A DNA stretch of 64,000 nucleotides, taken from assembly GCF_000332335.1 (NCBI RefSeq), contig NZ_KB235952.1, positions 63,763-127,762 of the forward strand. Direction: 5' to 3'. Shown here in pieces: positions 26,455-35,441 of this stretch; the stretch's first letter is position 1, and every line of letters starts with the position of its first letter. The notes beneath the pieces were generated by a model. It was not told the origin of the DNA. It saw nothing but the letters and a program-made list of their open reading frames with translations, and made no database searches. The position numbers and the translations under genes are program-made. Origin of the DNA: Kamptonema formosum PCC 10802. Its GTDB lineage: Bacteria > Cyanobacteriota > Cyanobacteriia > Cyanobacteriales > Oscillatoriaceae.

Positions 26455-27228
26455 ATGGTAACGAAACTTAAGGTTCTCCGAGACACGATTTTGAAACTGA
26501 AGCCGGTGCCATCAGACCAGCTTACACCAGCAGAAAAATACGAAATAAAAGCGGGGAAAGAATTGGAACTCCACTCCTATTCTTACGTTCGGAATCACAT
26601 TCGATTTGCGCTCCGCAAGGATTTCTTCAAAGGGCGGAATACTTGGTACGCCTTTGGGCAACATGTGCAGATCGTTACCGACCAGCGCAAACCCCCTATT
26701 TCCTCACCCTCTGCAGCCGGCAGCGTTAAGCTCTCAGTCCCTTACAAGTCCCAGCTTGACAACTGGTACAACCCGACAGGCGCTTGCAATGTCACATCCC
26801 TGGCCATGTGTCTGGAGTACCTGGGCGCTTCTCGCAAGAGCAGTTATGGCCAATTTGAGGATGAGCTTTACGAGTACGCCGAAAATCGCGGCCTGAGCCG
26901 GCACGAGCCCTTAGATTTGGCCAGGATTGTGGAAGCTTATGGCTGCCGCGATGACTTCAACCCCAATGCTACGATCGAGGAGGTAAAACGTTGGTTAGCC
27001 GGCGGCAATCCCGCAGTTATCCACGGGTACTTCACCTCTTCTGGCCACATTATCACCCTGGTCGGTTATGACAGTAACGGCTTTATCGTCCACGATCCCT
27101 ACGGGGAGTGGTTCTCCACCGGCTATCGCACAGACCTCAGCGGTGCATTTTTGCCATACTCATATGACCTGATCCGCCAGACCTGCATCCCTGACGGGGA
27201 CTTCTGGGTTCACTTTATCTCGCGGTAA
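26455..27228 (+). CDS. C39-like cysteine peptidase domain protein
   Basis: This 257-residue protein has two parts. Residues 1-80 (DTILKLKPVPSDQL ... ELELHSYSYVRNHIRFALRK ... WYAFGQHVQIV) resemble an N-terminal beta module seen in several cyanobacterial hydrolases. Residues about 95-255 are a C39_2-type papain-like domain. The likely catalytic Cys is in NPTGACNVTSLAMCLEYLG, the His in SGHIITLVGYD and the Asp in FIVHDPYGEW. No signal peptide or leader-peptide transporter is attached, so unlike the protein at 13986 it is not obviously an exporter peptidase. It might cleave a peptide or act on peptidoglycan. The start at ATG 26455 is the first in a long open frame. The substrate is unknown. Confidence 0.75.
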   Translation: MVTKLKVLRDTILKLKPVPSDQLTPAEKYEIKAGKELELHSYSYVRNHIRFALRKDFFKGRNTWYAFGQHVQIVTDQRKPPISSPSAAGSVKLSVPYKSQLDNWYNPTGACNVTSLAMCLEYLGASRKSSYGQFEDELYEYAENRGLSRHEPLDLARIVEAYGCRDDFNPNATIEEVKRWLAGGNPAVIHGYFTSSGHIITLVGYDSNGFIVHDPYGEWFSTGYRTDLSGAFLPYSYDLIRQTCIPDGDFWVHFISR

Positions 27229-27488
27229 AAGCCAAAAGCAATGCCTACTATCCGGATGATTAATTTTATATTAATTACGGGTAGTGCTTTTATTTAAGGT
27301 TCATCCGGAAGAAATTGATTAACCGGATATGCCTGCCGGTGGCGCTCGGTTGGACGCACCAGGCGGGCTTTTTACTTTGAACCGCAGCAGGCGTCTGGGA
27401 AACCCGGCAGCGCCACCGCCGGATCGGAATTCCCGCAGAACCTGATGCGGGCCGGCAGAAATAATAAGATTGATCGAGGTCTTTTCTA

Positions 27489-28265
27489 ATGGCTGACTTC
27501 ATGACCTATTGCCTTGGTGTCCTTACCCGTTCTGGTTTAGTCATGGCTGCGGACTCTCGCACCAATGCTGGAGTCGATTATATCTCCACCTACCAGAAAC
27601 TGTTTGATTTTTCCAATCCGGGGGAGCGGGTGCTCCTGCTGTGCACCTCAGGAAACCTGTCGATGACCCAAGCCGCTCTAACCTTGCTGCGCAGAGATAT
27701 CAAGGTTCAGGAGAGCCCCAGTCTCCACAGCTTGCCAACCCTATACGACGTCGCTCGCTATATCGGGGAGAAGATCCGCCACATCCAGGAGCAAGACAAG
27801 TCTTGGCTGAAGCAAGACGGCATTAACGCTCAGTGCAGCATCCTTTTAGGAGGCCAAATAAAAGGAGAAGAACCGGGACTGTATCTCGTTTACAGCCAGG
27901 GAAACTGCATTCACGCCACCAAGGAAACCCCTTTTCTGCAGATTGGCGAAACCAAATATGGCAAGCCGATTCTAGACCGCTCCCTCAGTTTTGAAACCCC
28001 CTTGGAAGTGGCGGCGAAATGCGCCCTGCTGTCCATTGACTCGACGATGAAGTCCAACATCTCTGTCGGGCCACCCATTAACCTGGCGATGTACGAGACT
28101 GACAGCTTTATTATCCGGCACCAGCTGAAACTGCGTCTGGGAGACCCCTATCTGGCCCAGATTCGCAAGTTGTGGGAAGAACACCTGAAAAAGGCTGTCG
28201 AGCACATGCCCAATATCGACTGGCAGCATATTGAGGATTCTAAAGCAGACGTCCTCATCGACTGA
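27489..28265 (+). CDS. Proteasome-type peptidase, Anbu family
   Basis: This 258-residue Ntn-hydrolase resembles Anbu, the bacterial ancestral proteasome beta subunit. It has MTYCLGVLTRSGLVMAADSR, then TNAGVDYISTYQKLFDFSNP, and later ILLGGQIKGEEPGLYLVYSQ. Active Anbu normally begins with MT-Y-C so that the Thr becomes N-terminal and nucleophilic. Here that methionine is at 27501, but a Shine-Dalgarno-like GAGGT at 27476-27480 sits 8 nt before an earlier in-frame ATG at 27489, which would add MADF. I list the longer form; starting at 27501 would restore the usual N-terminus. Anbu often occurs with an ATP-grasp, an alpha-E and a transglutaminase gene; none is here. The neighbour upstream is a C39-like gene, 260 bp away. 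Confidence 0.82.
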   Translation: MADFMTYCLGVLTRSGLVMAADSRTNAGVDYISTYQKLFDFSNPGERVLLLCTSGNLSMTQAALTLLRRDIKVQESPSLHSLPTLYDVARYIGEKIRHIQEQDKSWLKQDGINAQCSILLGGQIKGEEPGLYLVYSQGNCIHATKETPFLQIGETKYGKPILDRSLSFETPLEVAAKCALLSIDSTMKSNISVGPPINLAMYETDSFIIRHQLKLRLGDPYLAQIRKLWEEHLKKAVEHMPNIDWQHIEDSKADVLID

Positions 28266-28598
28266 TCTCACCGGCAGCATCTCTTTTTCGCACATAGCGC
28301 ATTTGGCAGCGCCCGGTCATTTCCCTCGTTCCCAGGCAGAGCCTGGGAAAGCCGCTTTGGAGGCTCTGCCTCCTTTCGACCACATGCGGATTAAAAGCCT
28401 AACAGTTTAGCAATTTGAGATAGATATAGCGCATCTCATTTGAATGAGATGCCCTCCAGAAACCCGGCTTCTAAAGAAACCGGGTTTCTCAGTCCCTCAC
28501 TAATATGAGAGACGCTAGAGTGTTCCCCCGGGTTGGTGAAAACGCTTTTCTGCCCTTTTTTCAATCCAAAATCGAAAATCCGGGCATCCAAAATCGGC
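28266..28598. other. Intergenic gap with dispersed palindromes
   Basis: No gene. It contains CTCGTTCCCAGG-CAGA-GCCTGGGAAAG (about 28324-28351) followed by GGAGGCTCTGCCTCC, and a 33-bp palindromic repeat at 28458-28489 with its right flank CAGTCCCTCACTAATATGAG. It separates two convergent genes. Confidence 0.65.
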
Positions 28599-30932
28599 TC
28601 ACCCCCCAAAACCGCGAAGCACCCGAAAGATATCCGAAAAATCATCCGTCCACAGGGGATCTCCCTCCGTTGCGGGAACCGGCTGCCAGCGCGAGTCACT
28701 GGCGAGGGTGCCAAAATCCCCCTGCCGGCGGGCGAGCAGCACCCAGTGAGAGGGCGATTTCCCCCTTTCCCTCTCCGCAGGAGAAATCTCCCGCTGCAAC
28801 TGCTGCAGCGCTGACAGCCCTAAATGACGCGCTAAAGCGCCCAAGACCGGCTCTAGATTAATGTAGCGGTTGGAGATATTAATTGCCAGCAACCCGTGTT
28901 CGGTCAACTTGCTGAAATACAGCTGGATAGCTTCCCGCGTTACCAGGTGGACTGGAATTGAATCCGAGCTAAACGCATCCATGACCAGCAAGTCATAGTG
29001 ACTGTCCGGCACCTGCGCCAGTTGCAGGCGAGCGTCCCCCAGCACCACAGAAAAAGGCGCTTTTGAGTCTTCCAGAAAAGTGAAATAATTGGGGTTGCGA
29101 GCCAGCTTTTCCACCGCCGGATCTATCTCGTAAAATGTCCACTTTTGCCCCGGTGCTGAGTAGGCGGCTAGCGTCCCAATTCCCAGCCCCAGCACGGCCA
29201 CGCGAGACAGGCGCTTGCTGGCATTCAAAGACTGGAATAGTTGCCCGATAGGGCCAGTGCGGTAAAAATAGGTCAGGGGTTCCCGCCGGCGCTGCGCGTC
29301 GAGACTTTGCTTTCCGTGCAGGGTTGTGCCGTGCAAGAGACTGCGGTATTCTCCGCGCCGGTCAGTCACCACCCGGTTCACCCCAAAAAAACTCCGGTCG
29401 ATGTGGAGGACTCCCCCCATGTTTCCCAGAGCAAACTGGCTGAGCAGAACAATTAAGATGAAGCCGGTGACAAGCCGCCCCAGCCCGAGGGAAAAAGTGT
29501 AAAACATGGCAGCTAGCAGGCTAAATGCCACCAGATTGCCCAACAGGTTGCCCGTGAAGCCTTTGGGATCGAACCCAACGATTAGAGCGCCGAATAGTAA
29601 ACCCAAGCTCACAAGTCTGGCCGTCCGCAATTTCAAGTTTAAAAATGAAAATTTCTCCCGGCTGTCTTTTTCCGCCAATTCACTCGCTCGGTGGGGTTGA
29701 CGTTTGGCTTGTTCAGAGGTATAATCTCCCGCAAGCAAGATGCTGAGCGACATGATGAGAGGGTACTCCAGAACAGAGGGAAACAGCAAAGGGGCTGCGA
29801 GGGCATTAAACCAGCCCCCGAGGACACCGCCAAAAGCAATCCAGAGGTAAAAACTGGTGAGGTGCTGGCTGTTAGGCCGGCTCCTTTGCAATTCCCCGTG
29901 AAAAACACAGCCGGCGACAGAGAATCCCGCTAAATGCAACGGAAGCAACAGCCACACCGGCTGCATCACCTTCAGCAAAGATAAAATAATTAGTGGCGTC
30001 AGTAATAAAGGCAGCAGCGCCATCAAAGTCTTGTGCGGCAGCAGCGGTTTGCTAGCAAAGGTCAAAATGAACGTCAGCAGATAAATCGCCAGAGGAACAG
30101 CCCACAGCAGCGGCAGAGAGGCAATATCTGTTGTAATATAAGTGGTGACTCCTAAAAGCAAACTGGAGGGAATAAACGACAGCAACACCCAGCGTGCTCG
30201 CTCTGCAGCAGATGGGTAGCCCGCTGTAGCGGATGTAGAGCCGGTTTCTTCTCCATCGGTTTGTGTCAAAGGGAGAGACGCGACATGTTGCATCTCTACA
30301 TCGGTTATATCACTCACTGTTTGCGCCGGCACAGCCTTTTGAGGCGAGCGCCACAGGCATGCGGCGCACCCGAGCGTCAGAAAAATCAGCAATCCGTAAC
30401 CGGCAGCCCACAGCCAACTCTGCTGCGTTAGGGAAAAATTCGGCTCAATCAGGATGGGGTAGCTGAGCAGCCCTAACATACTGCCAAAATTGCTCGCAAT
30501 ATAGAGGAAATAGGGGTCTTGACTGCTGGGGTGTCTTGTGCCGGCAAACCACTTCTGCACCAGAGGAGCCGTGGTAGAAACAGCCAAGAAAGGGATGCCG
30601 GTGGAAACCAGCAACAGCGCCAGCAACCAAGGGATAGGACTGGCATTTGCAGGAGGAATCCAACCCTTCGGAACAGCAACCGGCAAAAAAGCCACCGGCA
30701 CCAGGAGGAGAAAGCTGTGAATCACCGCTTGCCGGCGAGTCTCCCACCACCTTGCTGTCAGGTGCCCGTATGCGTAACCGAGCAATAAAGTGGCTTGAAA
30801 AAAGAACTGGCAGGTATTCCACACAGCGGGAGAGCCGCCCAAGAGCGGTAGAATCATCTTGGCGACCATCAGCTGCACCCAAAATAGCAGGAAAGCGCTC
30901 AGAAAAAGCGTCACAGAGAAAAGAAAGAGCAC
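28599..30932 (-). CDS. Fused multi-pass membrane / spermidine-synthase-like protein
   Basis: This 777-residue protein starts with GTG. Residues 1-520 contain about 12 hydrophobic helices, including LFSVTLFLSAFLLFWVQLMV at the N-terminus and a helix break with a loop around residues 210-250. Residues about 590-777 are a Rossmann methyltransferase-like domain like that of polyamine synthases: AVLGLGIGTLAAYSAPGQKW, FYEIDPAVEKLARNP, VVLGDARLQLAQ, and LLVMDAFSSDSIPVHL. The DAFSSDSIP segment is characteristic of 'fused MFS/spermidine synthase' proteins. The family's reaction is not settled; it is probably not a classical aminopropyltransferase. It would sit in the cytoplasmic membrane with the enzyme domain on the cytoplasmic side. 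It is convergent with the Anbu gene and has no operon partner. Confidence 0.85.
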   Translation of the reverse strand: MLFLFSVTLFLSAFLLFWVQLMVAKMILPLLGGSPAVWNTCQFFFQATLLLGYAYGHLTARWWETRRQAVIHSFLLLVPVAFLPVAVPKGWIPPANASPIPWLLALLLVSTGIPFLAVSTTAPLVQKWFAGTRHPSSQDPYFLYIASNFGSMLGLLSYPILIEPNFSLTQQSWLWAAGYGLLIFLTLGCAACLWRSPQKAVPAQTVSDITDVEMQHVASLPLTQTDGEETGSTSATAGYPSAAERARWVLLSFIPSSLLLGVTTYITTDIASLPLLWAVPLAIYLLTFILTFASKPLLPHKTLMALLPLLLTPLIILSLLKVMQPVWLLLPLHLAGFSVAGCVFHGELQRSRPNSQHLTSFYLWIAFGGVLGGWFNALAAPLLFPSVLEYPLIMSLSILLAGDYTSEQAKRQPHRASELAEKDSREKFSFLNLKLRTARLVSLGLLFGALIVGFDPKGFTGNLLGNLVAFSLLAAMFYTFSLGLGRLVTGFILIVLLSQFALGNMGGVLHIDRSFFGVNRVVTDRRGEYRSLLHGTTLHGKQSLDAQRRREPLTYFYRTGPIGQLFQSLNASKRLSRVAVLGLGIGTLAAYSAPGQKWTFYEIDPAVEKLARNPNYFTFLEDSKAPFSVVLGDARLQLAQVPDSHYDLLVMDAFSSDSIPVHLVTREAIQLYFSKLTEHGLLAINISNRYINLEPVLGALARHLGLSALQQLQREISPAERERGKSPSHWVLLARRQGDFGTLASDSRWQPVPATEGDPLWTDDFSDIFRVLRGFGG

Positions 30933-31293
30933 CGGCGTTGGCTCCTGGGGAAGGGGAGTATAGCGTTTCTCATCCTTTGTGAGGTACTGAGAAACCCGGT
31001 TTCTTTAAGAAACCGGGTTTCTATGCCAGAGAACCGCTATATCTCACTTTGGCAAAAATAGTATAGCAGGAGAGCCGGTGTGCCGGTGTGCCTGGGAGAC
31101 AGAGACGCCCCAATTTTTACTCTTTGCATTCATCTGAAGCAACCTCACCCCCTAGCCCGCTCCCCGTATAGGGGTAGGGGTTGCGCTGGGGTTCATGCCG
31201 GTAATATACAACTCCCCTGAAGCCGGCGCTCACAGGCGAGCGCCAACACTTGCCCAAACAGTGTAGAATGAAAGAAAAAAGAGGAGGCAAGCC
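30933..31293. other. Intergenic gap upstream of the toxin-antitoxin pair
   Basis: No gene. It contains a 33-bp palindromic repeat at 30990-31022 and, near 31081-31210, low-complexity GC-rich sequence. A GAGGAGG ribosome site for the next gene is at 31281-31287. The promoter of the XRE-PIN operon is expected here but is not resolved. Confidence 0.55.
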
Positions 31294-31713
31294 ATGAGAG
31301 TAAAAACACAGCTAGCGGCACTGCGGGCTAAGTGCGGTCACATCGAGCGCCAGGAAGTTTCCATATTCACCGGCATCGCCGAAAACCAGCTGAGCGATCT
31401 GGAAAGCGGTGAAGCCCAGGCCATCGAATTTGGCACCCTGGCCAAACTCTGCTTGTTCTTTAAATGCACACCCAATGACTTGCTGGCGCTCGAAGCTGAG
31501 CCTGAGGACAGTGACGGACCCACTGCCGACGAACTTGCCAAAGCTGATGAGATAATTAAACGGGCATTCGCCCGCGCCGAGGCTATGCCACCCCGTCCAC
31601 CAGAAGAAATTTGGACAAGTTTTGAAGCCACTCTAGACAGGATAGCAGAAGAACTTCCAAAATCTGAACCGGCGGTTGAAACTCAGGTTGCGAGGATAAA
31701 AAGCGATGGTTAA
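31294..31713 (+). CDS. XRE-type helix-turn-helix antitoxin
   Basis: This 139-residue protein starts MRVKTQLAALRAKCGHIERQ. It has a Cro/CI-like helix-turn-helix over residues about 5-65 (VSIFTGIAENQLSDLESGEA, LAKLCLFFKCTPNDLLALE). The C-terminal half is acidic and helical (PTADELAKADEIIKRAFARA), as expected of a region that neutralises a toxin. It is preceded by GAGGAGG 6 nt upstream of ATG 31294. Its last 8 bases overlap the start of the PIN-domain gene, the usual arrangement of a type II toxin-antitoxin operon in which the antitoxin also represses the promoter. I do not know the precise family. Confidence 0.82.
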   Translation: MRVKTQLAALRAKCGHIERQEVSIFTGIAENQLSDLESGEAQAIEFGTLAKLCLFFKCTPNDLLALEAEPEDSDGPTADELAKADEIIKRAFARAEAMPPRPPEEIWTSFEATLDRIAEELPKSEPAVETQVARIKSDG

Positions 31714-32131
31714 GGCTGTCATCGACACTTCTGTATTTGTTGCCGCCCTTCTGCGTCCAACGATCACTAGCAGTCCGCGTCAACTTTTAAATCAGTGGCG
31801 TCAGGGGCGCTTTACGCTGGTTATGGCACCCCAGCTGCTTCGAGAATTAGTAGTCAAGCTCGTCCGGAAAGGAGTGTCTCAGGCAGATATAGATGCTCTG
31901 CTCTTTGATATTAGGTCAATTGCTCTGCACATCCCTGGCGTTTATGAATCAACTCGGCTCGACCAAATTGACCCGGACGACAATAAATTCTTAGCCGCAG
32001 CTTACGAAGCCAAAGCAGATTATTTGGTTTCGGTCGATAACCATTTGCTCTCACTCAAATACTACCACGGCACCCAAATTTTGACACCGGCTCTATTTCT
32101 GCGCACTTTGAACCAGCGGGGAGAGTCCTAG
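31706..32131 (+). CDS. PIN-domain toxin (predicted ribonuclease)
   Basis: This 141-residue protein is a single PIN domain. The acidic residues that bind Mg2+ are visible: Asp in MVKAVIDTSVFVAALLRP, the Glu in LLRELVVKLVRKG, Asp in IDPDDNKFLAAAYEAKADYL and Asp in VSVDNHLL. PIN toxins cleave specific RNAs, such as tRNA or mRNA, when released from their antitoxin. Translation probably couples to the preceding XRE gene, since the start codon lies inside its end. Both catalytic halves look intact. The target RNA is not predictable from the sequence. Confidence 0.87.
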   Translation: MVKAVIDTSVFVAALLRPTITSSPRQLLNQWRQGRFTLVMAPQLLRELVVKLVRKGVSQADIDALLFDIRSIALHIPGVYESTRLDQIDPDDNKFLAAAYEAKADYLVSVDNHLLSLKYYHGTQILTPALFLRTLNQRGES

Positions 32132-32195
32132 CCAAAAAACCCACCTCCCCCCTTGGCGCTCTTGGCGTCTGTGGCGGTTCAAATTATTCCCCTCC

Positions 32196-33290
32196 CTACA
32201 TCATCCCCCGCAACACCTGGCGAATCAAATGCGCCGGCACCCGGTCCGTCACCGTCGCCGCACCAATATGAGCCGGCAGCACAAACCGCACCTTCCCCCC
32301 CTTCACCTTCTTATCGGTTTGCAAACTCTCCACAATCTCGTCAACATCCAGCCCCGCCGGCAGCAACACCTGCAGTCCCGCCTTTTTAATCAGCAAAAGC
32401 TGCCGGCGGTCGCACTCAAAGTCCCACATTTCCAGCGCCACCGCCAGCTGGCCCGCCGCCACCATGCCAATCGCCACCGCCTCGCCATGAATCACCGACT
32501 TGTAGCCGGTTAAACTCTCCACCGCATGACCGATCGTGTGACCGTAGTTGAGAATCGCCCTCAGGTCGGATTCTTTTTCATCTTGCATTACCACATCAGC
32601 CTTACTTTGGCAAGACCAGCCGATCATTTCTTGCAGAGTGCCGGCATCTATATACCGCAACTCGTCAAGGCGCTTGCTCTGCTCCAGCAGCTCAAACAGC
32701 GGCTCATTCCAAATCACCCCATACTTGATCACCTCCGCCATGCCGGCTTTGAACTCCCGTGCCGGCAGCGTTTGCAGCACCTGCGGGTCAACGATCACCA
32801 AGCTCGGCTGGTAAAACGCGCCGATTAAATTCTTGCCCTTGGGGTGGTTGACGCCGGTTTTGCCGCCAATCGAAGCGTCCACCATTGCCAGCAGAGTGGT
32901 GGGCACCTGCACGAAGTTAATCCCGCGCAGCCAAGTGGCAGCGGCAAAGCCGGTCATGTCCCCAATCACGCCGCCGCCGAGAGCCACCATCGTTGAGGAG
33001 CGTTCCAGGCGGCTTTCCAGAGCGGCGCTGTAGATTTTTTGGACAGATTCCAGAGTTTTGTACTGCTCGCCATCCGGGAGGATGCAGCGCTCGACAGCAA
33101 ACCCAGCGGACTCCAGGGAAGCAACAGCCCCCTGTCCGTAATGCCCGAACACCACCGGGTTAGAAACCACCAAAACCTTCTTCCCCAGATTCAGCGGCTG
33201 CATCTGCGCGCCCAGGGCATTGAGCCCGCCGGTGGCGATCGCAATGTCATAAGACTGCTGCGGTAGATTAACGCGGATGACAGAAGTCAT
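32196..33290 (-). CDS. aroB: 3-dehydroquinate synthase
   Basis: This 364-residue enzyme converts DAHP to 3-dehydroquinate in the shikimate pathway, the second step of aromatic amino acid synthesis. NAD- and zinc-binding segments are visible: [60 protein letters not shown] and [15 protein letters not shown]. The metal ligands Glu ([10 protein letters not shown]), His ([12 protein letters not shown]) and His ([15 protein letters not shown]) are present. I start it at ATG 33290, three codons after an earlier in-frame start. It is cytoplasmic, probably transcribed alone, and divergent from petL. Confidence 0.96.
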   Translation of the reverse strand: MTSVIRVNLPQQSYDIAIATGGLNALGAQMQPLNLGKKVLVVSNPVVFGHYGQGAVASLESAGFAVERCILPDGEQYKTLESVQKIYSAALESRLERSSTMVALGGGVIGDMTGFAAATWLRGINFVQVPTTLLAMVDASIGGKTGVNHPKGKNLIGAFYQPSLVIVDPQVLQTLPAREFKAGMAEVIKYGVIWNEPLFELLEQSKRLDELRYIDAGTLQEMIGWSCQSKADVVMQDEKESDLRAILNYGHTIGHAVESLTGYKSVIHGEAVAIGMVAAGQLAVALEMWDFECDRRQLLLIKKAGLQVLLPAGLDVDEIVESLQTDKKVKGGKVRFVLPAHIGAATVTDRVPAHLIRQVLRGMM

Positions 33291-33381
33291 GGCCAACACC
33301 CAATCAACAAGAGGTTGCGGGCTGTATTGTACCGCACCCCATGTTTCAATAATTGTAATCGGTTTTTATGGAGAAATGTAA

Positions 33382-33483
33382 ATGAGCGCATCTGGAATCG
33401 TCACTTATGCTGTCCTTCTCGGTGGAGCCTTTGTCCTCGCGGCGGGGCTGATGTTTGGCTTTCGCGCCATCAAGCTGATCTAA
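33382..33483 (+). CDS. petL: Cytochrome b6f complex small subunit PetL
   Basis: This 33-residue, single-helix peptide begins MSASGIVTYAVLLGGAFVLA and ends GFRAIKLI. The pattern of a short polar start, one hydrophobic helix and a terminal (R/K)AIKLI matches PetL, a peripheral stabilising subunit of the cytochrome b6f complex in thylakoid membranes. A GGAG sequence just before the ATG (about 33370-33373) can serve as a ribosome site. It is separated from downstream genes by a strong hairpin at 33561. It is too short for routine ORF calling. Confidence 0.75.
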   Translation: MSASGIVTYAVLLGGAFVLAAGLMFGFRAIKLI

Positions 33484-33560
33484 GCAGCTGCGGTGCTCCG
33501 CCGGCTCGCTTCGCCCACAGGGGGACGAATCGAGCGCGCGGAACCCACCCGGCACCTCCT

Positions 33561-33580
33561 TCCCGGGCTTTCGCCCGGGA
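33561..33580. terminator. Hairpin between petL and the radical-SAM gene
   Basis: TCCCGGGC-TTTC-GCCCGGGA gives an 8-bp GC stem with a 4-nt loop between two convergent genes. It can terminate in either direction. No long T tract follows on either strand. Confidence 0.55.
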
Positions 33581-33593
33581 GCGAGGAACCGCC

Positions 33594-35162
33594 CTAACTG
33601 GCCAGCCCCACCGGCACCTGCCTGCCAGCCTCTTGCGCCTGAAACTCAGCCAGTTGCGCCTCAATCTCGTTGCGGACAATCTGGCGGTACTCCAGAAAAT
33701 GCTCATTGTGGGCGCAAACCGTGAGATAGTGCTCCCAAACCCCCGGATTGCGCTTAATCATGCTGAACAGGTGGTGCCAGAACTTCCAGCGAGTCTTGCG
33801 CTTCACCCCCTGACGCCAGCAGACAATCAGCAGCGCACGCAAATCCACCCAGCTCGGCCACTTAAACGGCGGGTGGCATGCCGGTGCGCCCAGCATCAAA
33901 AAACACCGGTAAGTCCGGTCAAGAAACTGCTCAGCATCGTACAGCTGCCAGAACGCTCCCACATATTCCCGGGCAATCTCTTCCAGCGGTCGAGTCGGGA
34001 TAAAATTCATCAGCGTCGTCTGGTTGATCGTGCCATCCTTATCCCGCAGTCGCCCCTCTTTTTCCAGCCGGTGCCAGAGACCCGTGTGGGGCAGGGCTTG
34101 CAACATGGCAAAAGTTGTGGTAGGAATCCCTGCCGATTCTACGAACCGGACAATCCGCTCACCGGCCCCTTTCTTCTCCCCATCAAATCCAATAATAAAC
34201 CCAGCCATTGGCCGCAGCCCCGCCCGCGTGATAGTTTCCACCGACTCAATCAGCGAATTGCGGGTATTTTGGAACTTCTTAGTCAGCTGCAAGCTCTCTT
34301 CATCCGGCGTTTCAATCCCCAAAAACACCGCATCAAAAAAGCACTCCACCATCAGCTGCATCAGTTCTGGATCTTGCGCCAGGTCCACAGACGCTTCCGT
34401 ATTAAACCGGAAAGGATACTGGTGTTCTGCTTGCCAGACTTTCAACTCTTTCAGGAATAGCTTGACATTGCGCTTATTGCCAATAAAATTATCATCCACC
34501 ATGAACACGCCGCGCCGCCACCCCAATTCGTAGAGGTAATCCAGCTCAGCCAGCAGCTGCTGCGGCGTCTTCGTGCGCGGTTTGCGACCGTACAGGGTAA
34601 TAATATCGCAGAATTCGCACTGGAAGGGGCAGCCGCGAGAGAACTGTACCGACATCGAATCGTAGGCGTCAAACTCCAGCAAATCGAAGCGGGGGATGGG
34701 GGTGCCGGTGACATCCGGTTTCTCGCCGCCGGCGCGGAAAACGCCCCCGGTTTCGCCCCGCTCAACCGCCCCCACAAACATGGGTAGAGTAATTTCCCCC
34801 TCATCCAGAATCAGATAGTCCGCACCGGCTCCTTTGACTTCCTCCGGCAGAGAAGTTGGGTAAGGCCCGCCGGCAGCGGCACGCTTGCCGCGCTGCTTCG
34901 CTTCCCGGATTTGGGCGAGCAAGTCCGCTTTCTGGACAATCATAGCAGAGAAGATGACAATCTCCGCCCACTGCCACTCCTCCTCCGTCACCGGTCGGAT
35001 ATTGCGATCTACAAGCTTGAACTCCCACTCCTGCGGCAAGATAGCCGCCACCGTCACCAGACCCAAGGGTGGCAGCAAAACCTTGCGATTCACGAGTTCC
35101 AGGATTTTTTCGTAAGACCAAAACGTTTTGGGAAACAGGGGATAAACGAGTAAAACTCGCAT
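33594..35162 (-). CDS. B12-binding radical SAM protein
   Basis: This 522-residue protein starts at ATG 35162 (MRVLLVYPLFPKTFWSYEKI). Residues 1-135 form a cobalamin-binding-like Rossmann domain. Residues about 180-390 are a radical SAM core with CPFQCEFC, the CxxxCxxC motif that binds the 4Fe-4S cluster and SAM. Later come HTGLWHRLEKEGRL and a C-terminal extension of about 130 residues of the DUF4070 type found in this family. Such enzymes make difficult methyl or carbon transfers. Several similar cyanobacterial proteins act on hopanoids or tetrapyrrole-like compounds, but nothing here fixes the substrate. The longer reading from 35222 adds 20 residues and seems less likely. It stands alone on the minus strand. 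Confidence 0.85.
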   Translation of the reverse strand: MRVLLVYPLFPKTFWSYEKILELVNRKVLLPPLGLVTVAAILPQEWEFKLVDRNIRPVTEEEWQWAEIVIFSAMIVQKADLLAQIREAKQRGKRAAAGGPYPTSLPEEVKGAGADYLILDEGEITLPMFVGAVERGETGGVFRAGGEKPDVTGTPIPRFDLLEFDAYDSMSVQFSRGCPFQCEFCDIITLYGRKPRTKTPQQLLAELDYLYELGWRRGVFMVDDNFIGNKRNVKLFLKELKVWQAEHQYPFRFNTEASVDLAQDPELMQLMVECFFDAVFLGIETPDEESLQLTKKFQNTRNSLIESVETITRAGLRPMAGFIIGFDGEKKGAGERIVRFVESAGIPTTTFAMLQALPHTGLWHRLEKEGRLRDKDGTINQTTLMNFIPTRPLEEIAREYVGAFWQLYDAEQFLDRTYRCFLMLGAPACHPPFKWPSWVDLRALLIVCWRQGVKRKTRWKFWHHLFSMIKRNPGVWEHYLTVCAHNEHFLEYRQIVRNEIEAQLAEFQAQEAGRQVPVGLAS

Positions 35163-35441
35163 GAATGAGTTCCTCACACTGCTGCTAGCTGGGCTTAAAT
35201 AATTTAAGCTTAGCGCGTCCAAGCTGTGCGCGCTCGTGCGGCGTCACCCGGGTGGAGAGGGGGGAGTCTGACGTCTGATTGATTTACTTTCATAATGAAC
35301 CGCCAAGACGCCAAGAACGCCAAGAAGAAGGTAGAGAGAGGTAGTCTCTGAGGAAAATTAATAGTGGCAATTTACCTGAGTTGGCCAAGGTGGGGTGCGC
35401 CGCGTCAGCACCCCACTGGCATCAAAATCCGGGGCGCTTGC

